Shown: positions 33,389-44,974, counted from the first letter of the stretch. The stretch: DNA of 64,000 nucleotides from Branchipolynoe longqiensis (GCA_030323885.1 JASIRB010003188.1:19779-83778), one strand, 5' to 3'. Numbers and translations are program-made. Notes: generated by a model from the sequence alone, not told the origin.

Positions 33389-34945
33389 ATGGCGCCGCAT
33401 TCAACTGCACAAAAGAGAGCCGTGGCTATTGGGCTTGCTTTGCTTGTCATACGCCATCGCCGACGACGTCGGAAGATTGCTCGAAATGTGTGGGTTCGGC
33501 CACACATCGCTCAAAGATCGGAGTTAGGAGCATTCAATGCCCTGATGGCTGGTCTACGCAGGGACGAGCCACAGGCCTTCACCAACTTCAGCCGTATGCC
33601 GTCGGATCAGTTCGACGAGTTGTTGCGCCTGGTAGAGGATCGTATCACGTGCCAAAACACCCGATATCGAGCGTCGATCTCGGCTGCGGAGAGGTTGGCC
33701 GTCACGCTACGATTCATGGCAACTGGTAAGGACATAACTTTATTTTCAACATATTTGTCTCCTTGTCGGATTCACGATATCGTTGCTCTGAGCTCACATT
33801 TAAATATATTCAAATTGAAATAAACCGAAATATGTAACCAAATAATTTAGTCCTTGTCATAGTTTTTAGGTGAATCCTTCCTGAGTCTGAGCTACCAGTT
33901 TTAAATCACGACAACTAGAAATTTAAATAAACCGATATATCTAACCAAATAATTTAATTGTGTTTGTAGGTGAATCCTTCCGGAGTCTCAGCTACCTGTT
34001 TCGTGTGGGGGCAACCACCATCGGCCAAATTGTCCCCGAGACCTGTGACGCCATCTACCAGTCGCTGAAGAACGATTATTTCAAGGTAAGATTGTTTTAT
34101 ATGTTTTTTTTATTGAATTTCACACAACTTTAATAGAATACCGTAACAAGTATAGAATACAGTAACAACAACTCTGCCACAGCAGAATCAGAATCAATCT
34201 TTAGCACTGTGCATACACACAGTGTGAGTAAAATATAATGGAACCGACTAAAACTAATGTTCTTAGTATGAGTACACACAGTGTGATTAAAAAACACACG
34301 TTCAGCATCGTGCTGATGGCGCTAGTTGACGCCGACTATCGGTTCATCTTTGTCGATGTGGGATGCAACGGCCGGGTTAGTGATGGGGGCGTGTTTTCCG
34401 GATGCACCCTTCAAGAGGCTCTGGAGAACCACGCCGAGTTGTTCCCACCCCCCCAACCACTACCCGGGGATGATCGGCCTTTGGGGCATTACATTGTGGC
34501 GGACGATGCCTTTCCCCTCAAAGAGTATTTGATGAAGCCGTACAGCCACAGAGACATGCGGATGGATCACCGGATCTATAATTATCGGCTGTCGCACGCC
34601 CGACGTGTCGTTGAAAACGCGTTTGGAATCCTGTCCAACAGGTTCAGAGTGTTTTTGACGAACATAGCATTAGCGCCGGACAAAGTCGAGAAGATCGTCA
34701 TGGCGGGCTGCGCCCTACACAATTTCCTGCGGGAAAAGATCGGCACCACAGCAACAGCTGACTACGAAGACCCTGCGACGCACTTGGTTACTCCCGGGTC
34801 ATGGAGAAACGATCGCGTGCTACGTCAGGCGACATTCCCATCGGGGACCAACTCAACGCAACGGGCCAAGACACAACGGGATTACCTCGTCGAATATGTG
34901 AACTCAGCGACAGGGTCAGTCCCGTGGCAGTCGGCCATGATCTAG
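33389..34945 (+). pseudogene. HARBI1-like transposase (DDE_Tnp_4), catalytic exon part missing
   Basis: Exon 1 33389-33725 (MAPHSTAQKR; HxxR-rich, then NFSRMPSDQFDELL and AAERLAVTLRFMATG), donor GTAAGG. Exon 2 33970-34085 (ESFRSLSYLFRVG, VPETCDAIY, KNDYFK), acceptor tttgtag, donor GTAAGA; the phases agree (1 then 0). The last part, open to the TAG at 34943-34945, resumes at FSIVLMALVDADYRF, DGGVF, VADDAFPLKEYL (second Asp), RRVVENAFGIL (Glu) and AGCALHNFLR. The family block with GA(I/L)DGKH and the first catalytic Asp, usually about 50 codons before FSIVL, is absent from 34086-34290. So it is an internally deleted transposase. Confidence 0.88.
33815..34003 (+). repeat. Tandem duplication of intron end and exon 2 start
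   Basis: taaaccgaaatatgtaacca...tagGTGAATCCTTCCTGAGTCTgag (about 33819-33893) repeats at about 33926-33998, offset near 107 bp. Only the second copy continues into the open exon; the first is followed by unrelated sequence. Confidence 0.75.
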
Positions 34946-35097
34946 ACTGTATATATGGCTTAACTAGTGTAAAACTTTTGGACTACCAGCAAGACTTCTC
35001 GATCTGTGGTCATACGTAGTCTATCGGAAATATATGTATATTTGTATATTTTTTAAATAAACTTTGTATAAATTTTAAATAAACCATTACTTTATAA

Positions 35098-35899
35098 TTA
35101 GATAAGTATCGTTACTTCAACACTTTCTTGACTGCATCTTGGCGACGGTAGTAGGTGGTTGGTGACACTCTGCCGTCGCTGCAAATGGGGTGCCAGGAAC
35201 GACAGCGACGTCTGGATCCATTTTTAACGGGCGGTCAGACGCTTCCCTGCTGAACCCGAGGCCGCTTGTTTACGAAAGCGTGTATACTGGGTTCGGAGAT
35301 TCGTCATCCGTTTCTGGATGGACGACGCTGTAAAAACAAATTATACCCGTCTTGTATTGTATTGTATAATATTTTTCGGCATGTTGACATACAACGCGAG
35401 CCGTTTCACGATTATAACAATTTTGTGGGTCATTTAGCTGATTATTTATGGCCATTATGGCCGTTCCGCGATTACGTTTCGCGATTAGTTACAGGTAATT
35501 TGCAGTAGCCTTTTTTGTAAACTTGTCAACGACACAAAAACTGGCCTTTTCGTGAATAAGACAAATAAAGAAAGAACATTTAATCTCTACCGATGTGCTA
35601 ACTTTGATTTGAAAACCAATAACTTAATGTAACTTTCATGTGAGAGCAACGACCTAAGCAGAAGCCATTTTCAACCACCGGCGCATTTCACAACAATGAC
35701 GACAAACAAAAATTACAATATTATTGGGAAAAACGGGCGTACCTGACTGTCCAATTTCTGCGGAGATCGCCGCCAACGCACCGACTTTCTTGACCCGGTT
35801 GGAATAGTCTTGGCAGGACACATCAAACAGACACGGCATGGTTAGCCAACCTCTACCATTGCTACCTCCGCCTCGTTCGTCCAGTCCGCCATTTTGCAT
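35098..35899 (-). pseudogene. Harbinger partner protein, MADF/Myb-like DNA-binding
   Basis: Minus strand, two exons. Exon 1 35899-35743 encodes PCLFDVSCQDYSNRVKK, a MADF-like core; donor CAG|GTACGC. Exon 2 from 35327 after tttttacag, giving KRMTNLRTQYTRFRKQ and SGSAGKRLTAR; the splice phase (1 + 2) keeps the frame exactly. A TAA at 35224-35226 falls where this family has Gln (TARQKW); after it the frame goes on (KWIQTSLSFL) to a stop at 35098-35100. In Harbinger elements this protein binds DNA and helps the transposase enter the nucleus. One nonsense mutation apart, it looks intact. Confidence 0.85.
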
Positions 35900-36219
35900 C
35901 GTTTTTGTCTGGACACGGTCACATGACCCTTCCCGGCCCGGCGATTGGCTGATGCGTTAAAACCCCGACGCGATCGATCACCGACTAGCACACACCTACC
36001 GTATACGATACGACTGACCGCTCACATATACCGATTCTCGAACGGGCCGATTCGTTTTTCGAATCGGTTGCGATTCGAGTTGTAAGCCCTAAAACTTAGT
36101 TTTATACGCGAATCGCAAGCGTCTAGTGTGCGCGGGGGTCGCACACCTAACGACTAAAACTCAGTTTTATGCGCGAAACGGGCAGTTTTAGATCGTATAC
36201 GGGAGGCGTGTACTAGGCA

Positions 36220-36939
36220 TTACAGTTCAATCTGGGTGGGCGTGGGTGAGGAGCTGAGGGCTGGCGAGAGAGTGTATGTGTGTGTGTGTGGGGGGGGGGG
36301 GGGGGGTTGCAGTCGGATGGGCAAGTTCCCACCTATCCCTGTGGAGGGTCTCACCCCGACCAGCCCACACCCCGGCCGTTTCCCGACGACCTCTCCCCGG
36401 CGGAGTTCAGGGTGGGTCCCGGCCGTTCCCCCGTGCGGACACCCCCCGGGGGAACGGCCGGCCCGCAGAAGCCCGAGAGGTAATTTCCTTGTCACCCATT
36501 CCCAGCGGTCAGCATTACATTCAATCGTGCCGGTAGGCGGCGCCGAGTGGCGCTTTTCGCTCGTTAGACCACTTTCATTCATCACGTGACCGCACCACTA
36601 CCGACCTGCCGCCACGGCCGGTGCTGGGTGGTGTCGGCGGGGCGCCTGATTGGCAGGGTTCTGTGGGGAGTGCCGTGTTTGTGTGGAGTTTAGGAGAACC
36701 TGCACAGTGGGCAGATTGAATGTGTGCTGCCAGTGCGCGATCTATCTTGGGTATGGGTTTCTACAAAGTGGTTTTTTTTGTTACTATTTTTGTTTTTACC
36801 GATTTCAATGCAGTCGTAAAGCATCAGCGAGAGGTTCTCTGCAGACGGGCGATCCTGGAGAACGAGTGATATGTAGCTGCCCACTGTCAACAACACGGCC
36901 CGACTAGCAAAACAAACCTAGCTATACTATTACTGAGCC
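36220..36939. other. GC-rich spacer, no gene recognised
   Basis: Includes a poly(G) run (36290-36305) and a GC-rich stretch to about 36650. ORFs on both strands have no recognisable motif. Confidence 0.5.
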
Positions 36940-36944
36940 AGGGA

Positions 36945-37135
36945 AGAGTGGGGAATCAAACTAATGACTTAAAAATGTATACTTGTCACTTCTTAGCCTG
37001 GCGCTCGGCATTATTAGGATAGGGAAAGGACTGGTTGGCTCAGTGTCAGGATAATGTGACTGAGTGGGCTATCAGGTCATGGTGCTGGTGGCCTGGTCTC
37101 CCATTGGCACAGCACTAGAACGTTGCCATGAGTTT
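36945..37135 (+). mobile_element. SINE family 1, body fragment
   Basis: Starts in the end of the head (ggggaatcaaactaatgact) and runs through gcctggcgctcggcattatt and cataatgtgactgagtggg-type body to the cagcactagaacgttgccatgag block. Tail missing. Confidence 0.85.
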
Positions 37136-37295
37136 GCACAAGCTAGTGGGGAACTTTACTATTACTCTGACTTTAGCAGGGCTATTAACAAGAATATAAA
37201 GAAGTGTATATTTCATAGTTTGTAGTTGTTGGTTGGTTGGTTCTGGGAAGTGTAAGCGGACGAGGATAGGCAAAAGGTCTGTAAAGGCTGAGATC

Positions 37296-38160
37296 ATGTC
37301 ATCAGGCGAGGAGAACGTGGGGTAGGCGGAGATGCCGGCCGGAAGATCTATCCAGCACATGGGCGAGAGTGCTGACCATGTGGTAGAAGACTACGAGGAG
37401 GATGACGAGGAGTGGGAGCTGCGATGGCTGGTGGTGACGATAGCCAGGACGGTATTGGATGAAGGATTGCTGGAGGACAAAGCTGTAATGGTGGTGCGGG
37501 CGATGAAAAAGAAATTATCGGGGGAAAAGAAGGCAGAGTTGACTGCTCAATCAGATGATTCCCCAAGTGAGAGTAGCTCCGAGGAGGACTCGGCCTTGGA
37601 TAGTGATGCGGAGAACAGCAGGAGGAGGAGGAAAAGGCGTAGGAACAGTAAGTTTGCGTTAAATAAATATACCATGAACGAGAAACGCCTTAAAAAACTA
37701 TCAGTAATGGAGCTGTTCTACACGGCCTTAATTTGGGGGCATGAAGTGCGGTAAACATGTGGGCTTTAAGTATGAAGACTTGGAGAGGTACATATGCCAT
37801 GTGGCTTATATGTGCATGCACGCCTCTATGGCAACCTACATGGATCAGGCCTATCACCGTTATGACAAGGCGATCAGGGACAAGGTAAAGGAGAAAGGAC
37901 TAAAAACCTTCACAATGGGAGATCATGAGCTCTCCTTGCTGCATTTTAATCTAGAAAATATGCGTAGTACCAGAGATGACCAGAGACCGGCGCGATCCGG
38001 GTATGCAGGAAAGAATTTGGATAATTCCAGAAAACTTTGTTATGCGTACAATTACAACAAGGAAGGCTGCACTGTATGCGCATGTGACTATGAGCATAAG
38101 TGCTTAAACTGCAAGACGTGATCGCACCCGTCAAGTGAGTGCAAGAGTAGAAGAAATTGA
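37296..38160 (+). pseudogene. Gag-like fragment of another YR-type retroelement
   Basis: ATG 37296 (MSSGEENVG), TAG at 37323, then an acidic N-terminus (EDYEEDDEEWELRW), an acidic Ser cluster, RRRRKRRRN, and after a frame change near 37745 FKYEDLERYICH and YRRYDK-like helical sequence. It ends with a Cys/His cluster CYAYNYNKEGCTVCACDYEHKCLNC, of the C-x8-C-x5-C-x3-H-like type seen in gag of YR retroelements, then a TGA and SHPSSEC in frame. No RT follows within 800 bp. The assignment rests mainly on the zinc-finger-like end. Confidence 0.5.
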
Positions 38161-38970
38161 CTTGTGTGTGAGCCTGATACTGTTGTAGGTGTGGTGTCAT
38201 TTGACCTACTTGAATTTGAATTTCATGCCGAAACTGACAGTTTCCAAAATGGCGCCCAGGATGAGGAACCCAACATGGCATGGCCTGACTATCTATATGA
38301 TGTGGTTGAGGATCAGTGCTTAAATAAGTATATTGTGTGTAAAAGAAATATATGCACTACTGAAAATGTAGCAGTGTTTGTCAGCGAAGGGTATTGTTTC
38401 CTGGTAGACCATAGTAACATTGCATATTAGTTTTGGGAATCATAATATATAAGGATTATAACAGATATCTAAGTTTGCAATGCATCGTTGGTTGTGTTTT
38501 GGTATGTCCGTATATTGCCGTCGGCACAAGGCTATGAATGTATTACCAGTATGCGGCCTACTATTGTGGAACTGCCGCTGCAGACTGGGACTGACATATG
38601 AACCGAATCGCCTGCCTATTACCACGTGACGTGACGGTGCACGGTGCACTGTTGGTTGAATATAAATAGGACCATTAAAGCTTGACTCATACTGGCCGAT
38701 ATTTTGACACGAATCCCATCGCTGGACAACAAATATATATTCCGAAAGACAGACTACAGTCAGACATGTCGGAAATGATTCCCCCTTAATATTATTACTA
38801 ACATCAACTTGATTGTCAAAGGTCGATCTGGAATGAATTTGACAAAACAAAGACTTTCACCATGGCCCACTAAAGTCATTTCAGTCAAATTATCGGTTGA
38901 TGTGAGATGGACTTTATCAGTATTTTCTTGGAGACATACCCGTTGGTACCACCCTACGTCGACCGACAAT
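38161..38970. other. No firm feature downstream of the gag-like fragment
   Basis: An ORF of 88 codons (38164-38430) with no known motif could be the continuation of the gag-like element. Otherwise nothing recognisable. Confidence 0.4.
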
Positions 38971-38971
38971 G

Positions 38972-39300
38972 TGTTTGTTTGTTGGGGCTGTACGTCTTAG
39001 CAACATATACTGTCATACCAGGTTGGGTACCAACTTGTGATGACGTGCACTCACGGTGACTTTACAGGGCGCCTACATTGGAAGACAGTGGTACTGTTAT
39101 TATGACCCAATATCTTACCCAGTCACATTATCCTGATACCGAGATAACCAGGCCTTGCCCTATCCTAGTAATGTCAAGAGTTAGTCTAGGGAGTGGTAAG
39201 TGTCAATTTTGTAAGTCATTGGTTTGACTCAGTTCGGACCCACGACCTCCCGCACGGGACGTCAGGCAGCGCTCCTGTCGATTCGGCTACCCTGTCCAGT
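38972..39300 (-). mobile_element. tRNA-derived SINE, family 1 (full length)
   Basis: Minus strand: tail ttggggctgtacgtcttagc near 38980, body gtaccaacttgtgatg and cctgataccgagataaccag, head cgattcggctaccctgtcca at about 39278-39298. Confidence 0.87.
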
Positions 39301-39529
39301 ACACCGTGCACTGGAATAATGTCAAAGTGCACCGCCTCTATAACGTGGCCTTAGTAAGGAGAATAAAGCCCAGGGCTGGCGCTCAATTCTTTCGATTCCT
39401 TCCAACGGTGTCATCCCTGGTAGCCTACCGGAAGTCGCAAGAATGTAATTCCCAGGCATCTACTCCGACTTCCGCCGGACTGCGTAATCACGGCTGTATG
39501 GCAAGGGGGCACTATTATGCTATATTAAG

Positions 39530-40265
39530 GCCACAATAAGCCCACCATAAGGCTACAATACCGGGCATAATTAAGCCACAATAAGGCCACAATAAGGGCA
39601 TAAAAAGGCCACAATAAGGCTAAAATAAGTGCCACAAAAAGGATACAATAAGGGCCAGAACTGTGCCAGAGTAACGGCATAATTATGGGGCAATTAGGCC
39701 ACAATAAGGTCACAATAAGGTCGCAATAAAGTCGCAATAAGGCCACAATAAGAGCCACCCACAATATGGGCCACCCACAACAAGGGCCACCCACAATAAA
39801 GGCCTCCCACAACAAGGACCACCCACAATAAGGACCAACCACAATAAGGACAACCCCCAATAAGGACCACCCACAATAAGGACCGCCCACAATAAGGACC
39901 ACCCACAATAAGGACCACCCACAATAAGGACCACCTACAATAAGGGCCACCCACAATAAGGACCACCCACAATAAGGACCACCCACAATAAGGACCACCC
40001 ACAATAAGGGCCACCCACAATAAGGACCAAAATAAGGGTCATAATCGAGTCCCAATTAAGACAATTAGGAAACAATTACGCCACTAAAAGGTCACAATAA
40101 ATCGCCAATAAAGCCGCAATAAGGGCCACAATTAGGACGAAATATGGGTCACAATCGGGCCATAATGAGAACACAATTATGCCACAACAAGGACAAAATA
40201 AGGTAATAATATATCTGCAATACGGTCGTAATAAGGCCGCAATAGGGGCTCAATAAAGCAACAAT
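39530..40265. repeat. CCACAATAAGG-type tandem repeat
   Basis: Central part (39750-40030) is a regular 16-bp array of gaccacccacaataag; the flanks use cacaataaggc variants. The 176-codon minus-strand ORF (Gly-Pro-Tyr-Cys-Gly-Trp repeats) follows from the 16-bp unit. Confidence 0.93.
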
Positions 40266-40732
40266 AGTGCCACAAAAGGGGCCACAATGGGTATTGGGTC
40301 AAGGGGTAAGTACTTTCGATTGCCTCTGTAGATGGGATTGTGGCTTTGTTCTATGGAACCATTACGGGCGATTTTTTTGTATCGTGTGTATTTCCATCGT
40401 GAAATACCGTTGTTATGGTGATTTGTTTGTGTCGGTTTTATTCGTGTTATTTGTCTCTTCCACTGTGGTGAGGGGGTTTGAGCAGATCCACTCTCAGGTG
40501 GTGGTATCTGGTAGTGGTGGGGGTTGGATGGGGGTGGGTGGGGATGGTGGGGGTGGGGGTAAGACGGTGGACATGTGATTGATGAAGAGCTACCTGGGAG
40601 CAGCACCTACAGGGATCAGCATCACTGAATGATGTCATACTAACTGACCAACAACCATTAAGCCGAGGTTCCATTAACATGCAGTGAAACATGTGATGTA
40701 TTGACATATATATATATATATATATACATAGG
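40266..40732. other. No recognisable gene
   Basis: G-rich stretch at 40495-40565 and an (AT)n run at 40706-40727; nothing else. Confidence 0.5.
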
Positions 40733-41272
40733 ATCGGTCGTTCTCAGAAATTGTGTACCACTTTTGTGACATGGAAACCAAAAGTAAAAACATTCCAAAG
40801 AGTAATAGAAAACATTTCAAATAATAGCCAAAATCATGTTCATATATGTCAGACTTGAATCGGTTTTCACTTTTTGATTTTGATCTTTTACAAATTGAGA
40901 AAACCATTAAAATTAACTATGTAACATCGATCAATAACATCAATTTAACACACATTCATACCATCATTTTAACATGCATAACAAATTCAAACAAGATTGT
41001 ATTGATTGCAATTAACCCAAAAAGATTGTACCTTACAATAACAAAATTGTAGATGCATGGTGTTGATATTCATATTTCCACATTTTCACTTCAGCAGAAA
41101 ATCATATAAGCATGATTTGAATACATTGTATGGGATATATTAAATACATGTAGTATTGCTAACATACTTAATAGTCAGAGTCAACAATAACTATTTGACT
41201 TACTACCCCTAAAAAAGAGGCAAACTCATTAATAATGTAACATGGAAACCAGTTTCTGAGAACGATGTGGGT
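40733..41272. mobile_element. MITE-like element with CGTTCTCAGAAA ends
   Basis: Left: atcggtcgttctcagaaat (40733-40751) followed shortly by acatggaaacc. Right, reverse complement of about 41233-41272: cacatcgttctcagaaact then ggtttccatgt. So about 15 bp of end plus an inner block are inverted copies. The AT-rich interior has no coding potential. The target duplication was not resolved. Confidence 0.65.
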
Positions 41273-41709
41273 CATGGATTATTAATATGCGTTTATATGT
41301 AAGATTTCAGTGAGTTTTGTCTCATATAGAGAAGTGATAAAACCACTGGCACTGTCACCTTCATTCACTCACGCCTTGACACGGTGCACGAAAGGCACAA
41401 GTCGCTATATTTCGCAGTTCGATTATTAGCACGAGATTGGACTGCCTGGAATCTCCCTGATATAGTGACAGACCAACTTCTCTTTTGGTGTGCATGACGC
41501 ATGTGACATGTCACACAACACGTGTCACATGAGGCGCGACGTGGTAATCGAATCTCAGCTTCATAGCCAAAGTAGATCGATCAGGCAAATATAGACAAAG
41601 CCTGCTTCCTGTGTTCTGATGATGTTGGCAGAGTCCAAAAGCAGACTGCAAGCATTGGTAGTAACATTCTCTACATTCATGTCCTCTACTTGAACCAATT
41701 GTTTTGAGA
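41273..41709. other. No recognisable gene
   Basis: Non-coding sequence with a short acatgt/cacgtg-rich stretch (41490-41530). Confidence 0.45.
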
Positions 41710-41922
41710 ATACTGCCTGGCACACGACGTTAATAGGATAGGCCAAGGACTGGTTAGCTCTTTGTCAGGATAATGTGACCGAGTAGGATATTGGGTCATG
41801 ATGTCAGCGGCCTGATATCCCAGTGGATAAAGTCACCAAGAGTGTGCACTGTCACATGTCGGGACCCATCCTAATATGACCTTAGATGTTGGCAGGACGT
41901 AAAACTCCAACAACAAACCAAC
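41710..41922 (+). mobile_element. SINE family 1, 3' part
   Basis: ataggccaaggactggttag, ataatgtgaccgagtaggat and the tail gttggcaggacgtaaaactc with (caa)n. The head is missing. Confidence 0.85.
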
Positions 41923-42077
41923 TGTATTTTTCTCGTGTAAAAACCTGAAGGGAAGGTCTACGTTGTACAGTGTCTGATTTCCGTGTGCAAGGTCATGGGT
42001 TCGATCCGGAGCTAAGGAAAACCAAAGATTTAACTTTGTTTTGTAAAATGTCACTTTCACTGCCTTGGTTGGCATCT

Positions 42078-42396
42078 TACGCGCTGGCCAAATCGATAAG
42101 AGCGCAGCCTTTCCCTGCAGACGGTCGGGAGTTCAAATCCTGGCCGAGTCAAATGAATGATTTACAAAATTGATACTTGTCACTCTCTAGCCTGGTACTT
42201 GCCTAGGGCTGGGCAAGGATTGATTAGCGCAGTATCAGGATAATGTGACTGAATGGGATATCGGATCATGATGCCAGCAGCATGGTCTTCCAGTAGAGAT
42301 GCACTAAAACGTCGGCATAAGTGCGCGCTATCACAAGTCAATATCCGTCCTGATATGACGTTAGCTGTTGCTAGGACTTAAAACCCCAACAAGAAA
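42078..42396 (+). mobile_element. tRNA-derived SINE, family 1 (full length)
   Basis: Head gcgctggccaaatcgataag and ggagttcaaatcctggccg; body gcctggtacttgcctagg; tail gttgctaggacttaaaaccc. A diverged further copy of the body follows at about 42440-42600. Confidence 0.85.
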
Positions 42397-42659
42397 ACAA
42401 CACAATTGGTGGCACTAGTCATTGATGCAGTAAAGTAAGGACGGATGGACTGAGAGTCCGGATAACATTACTGAATGGCATATCGTATAAGTATGCAAGC
42501 AGTAGGGTACCTCAGTGGGACAGCACTATAAAAGCACCTTGAGTGTTTGAAATGTGGACTCGGCTGATATGGCCTGAGATGTTGCTGGCACGTCCATTCT
42601 TAATCAGTCACTAGGCTATTCTTACTGGTTATAAGAACTTTCTCTGTTGAATATGTTAA

Positions 42660-42990
42660 AAATGAAAGTTTGTTTTATTTAATGATGCCTCTAGAGCACA
42701 TTGATTTTTATCATCGGCTATTGGACGTCAACCATTTGGTCATTCTCACACATTTCTCTAGAGGAAACCTGTTACTCTTTATGATAAGCAGCAAGGGGTC
42801 TTTTATACACACTTTCCCATAGACGGGGCAGCACATACCACATCCTTTGATGAACCACTTGTGGACCACTGCTTGGAACGGAAAATAACCCAAACTTCAA
42901 ATGTGTCAACTGAGCAGGATCGATAAGATGATACACGCCTACCCAGCTGGACACTCTGCCTTCTGAGCTACGTTCCGCTCTCTCTCTCTC
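42660..42990 (-). mobile_element. SINE of a type recognised from molluscs
   Basis: Minus strand; plus-strand reading starts tttgttttatttaatgatg, ctctagagcacattgattt, catcggctattggacgtca, then agcaaggggtcttttatac and catagacggggcagcacata, and ends in a tRNA-like head (ctgagctacgttccgctc). From memory this layout matches a tRNA-derived SINE widespread in molluscan sequences; no search was possible. It is the main clue to the host phylum. Confidence 0.65.
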
Positions 42991-43417
42991 TTTTCAATAT
43001 GATATGCAAGATACACACACACACAAATATAACATTGAAAGCTACGAAGGAAAAAAACCAATATTTTAATTCTAAACTCGGTGGATGTGCTCATGTGACA
43101 TGGCTCATGTGATAGAGACCTATTTATAACTTGAAGATATATCGGTGTAGCCCTATAAGCACATTGCTCCTTTTGGATGTCTTTGTTGGTGTTTGTTTCG
43201 TAATTAATTGTAGTGCTTTATCTAGATGTACATATATCCATACATATACATACACACATCATATAATAAGTATACTTATAGGTGTTCATTATATTGACCA
43301 CGTCCAATGGTGAGAACGTCGTTATCGAGGGTAATACTACCTGGAATAATACACCCCCCACCCCCCACACACACCTCACACACTTAATGGGGCAGTGGGA
43401 GGAGGTGGAGGGGGCGT
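42991..43417. other. No recognisable gene
   Basis: CA and TA microsatellite stretches (43010-43025, 43225-43265) and a short C-rich run before the next array. Confidence 0.5.
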
Positions 43418-44546
43418 CTTGCCGTCATACACGGTGCTGTCCACCCTAGGTAGGCTCCAAACTCTCTCTACCCGTCTTGCCATCATACACCATACCTCCC
43501 ACCCTAGGTAGGCTCCAAACTCTCTCTACTCGTCTTGCCGTCATACACCATACCTCCCACCCTAGGTAGGCTCCAAACTCTCTCTACTCGTCTTGCCATC
43601 ATACACCATACCTCCCACCCTAGGTAGGCTCCAAACTCTCTCTACCCGTCTTGCCGTCATACACCATACCGCCCACCCTAGGTAGGCTCCAAACTCTCTC
43701 TACTCGTCTTGCCGTCATACACCATACCTCCCACCCTAGGTAGGCTCCAAACTCTCTCTACCCGTCTTGCCGTCATACACCATACCGCCCACCCTAGGTA
43801 GGCTCCAAACTCTCTCTACTCGTCTTGCCGTCATACACCATACCGCCCACCCTAGGTAGGCTCCAAACTCTCTCTTCTCGTCTTGCCGTCATACACCGTA
43901 CTGCCCACCATAGGTAGGCTCCAAACTCTCTCTACTCGTCTTGCCGTCATACACCATACCGCCCACCATAGGTAGGCTCCAAAATCTCTCTACTCATCTT
44001 GCCATCATACACCGTACTGCCCACCCTAGGTAGGCTCCAAACTCTCTCTACCCGTCTTGCCGTCATACGCCGCACTGCCCACCATAGGTAGGCTCCAAAC
44101 TCTCTCTACTCGTCTTGCCGTCATACACCATACCGCCCACCCGAGGTAGGCTCCAAACTCTCTCTACTCATCTTGCCATCATACACCGTACTGCCCACCC
44201 TAGGTAGGCTCCAAACTCTCTCTACTCGTCTTGCCATCATACACCATACTGCCCACCCTAGGTAGGCTCCAAACTCTCTCTACTCGTCTTGCCATCATAC
44301 ACCGTACCGCCGACCCTAGGTAGGCTCCAAACTCTCTCTACTCGTCTTGCCATCATACACCGTACCGCCCACCCGAGGGAGGCTCCAAACTCTCTCTACT
44401 CGTCTTGCCATCATACACCGTACCGCCCCCCCGAGGGAGGCTGCAAACTCTCTCTACTCGTCTTGCCGTCATACACCGCACCACCCAACCTAAGTCGCCT
44501 CCAAACTCTCTCTACTCGTCTTGCCGTCATACACCGTACCGCCCAC
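43418..44546. repeat. Minisatellite, 58-bp unit, about 19 copies
   Basis: Units read cgtcttgccgtcatacacc, ataccgcccaccctaggtag, gctccaaactctctctact. Variants (gccatc/gccgtc, accata/accgta, ctcc/cgcc) are interspersed along the array. Confidence 0.97.
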
Positions 44547-44574
44547 ATATATATAGCATATATATATATACATA

Positions 44575-44632
44575 TGTTTATTGGGGGTTTACGTCATAGC
44601 AACATCTATGGTACTATCAGAACGGGCATATA
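44575..44632 (-). mobile_element. SINE family 1, 3'-end fragment
   Basis: attgggggtttacgtcatag and aacatctatggtactatcag are the reversed tail of the family. Confidence 0.65.
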
Positions 44633-44652
44633 TATGTACATATAAGACTATA

Positions 44653-44974
44653 CAGTACAACTGCGTTAAACCAAGCCCGGTTAAACCAAACGATCGGTTA
44701 ATCCAAACTTTGTTCGGCGGCCCGGCAAAATACTACCATTTATCATATAAAGTTGGTTAAACCAAAGTCAGTTAATCGAAACTATCGGTTAATCCAAACA
44801 AAATTGTTGGGCCCCAGGCCACTTCCAGTCTGGTTAAACCAAACTTTCATGTGGTTATAAGGTCATCTGAGACTTTTTTATATGATAAATGGTAGTATTT
44901 TGCCGGCCGCCAAAAAAAGTTTGGAGTAATCGATCGTTCGGTTTAAATGACCTTGGTTTAACAGGGTTATATTG
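44653..44974. mobile_element. pogo/Tc1-mariner-like MITE with TA duplication
   Basis: Left end cagtacaactgcgttaaacc; right end, reverse complement, caatataaccctgttaaacc. TA on both sides (44651-44652, 44975-44976). The interior holds several ggttaaaccaa / ggttaatccaa blocks in both directions. 322 bp, non-coding. A partial second copy with the same right end lies at about 45055-45140. Confidence 0.75.

Larger units (their letters stand above)
33056..36219. mobile_element. PIF/Harbinger DNA transposon
   Basis: Terminal inverted repeats tgcccggtacacacctacc (33056) and, on the other strand from 36219, tgcctagtacacgcctccc; 15 of the first 20 positions agree. TTA lies on both sides (33053-33055 and 36220-36222), the expected 3-bp duplication of this superfamily. 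The two genes expected of Harbinger are inside, in convergent order. Subterminal copies of the end sequence occur at about 35984-36009. Damage in both genes indicates that it cannot move on its own now. Confidence 0.92.

Noticed and set aside
36236..36589. Overlapping 86-121-codon ORFs in three frames and on both strands
   Set aside because: GC-rich stop-poor DNA just outside the Harbinger element; no conserved motif and no splice structure.
39525..40055. 176-codon minus-strand ORF
   Set aside because: Direct product of the 16-bp ccacccacaataagga unit.
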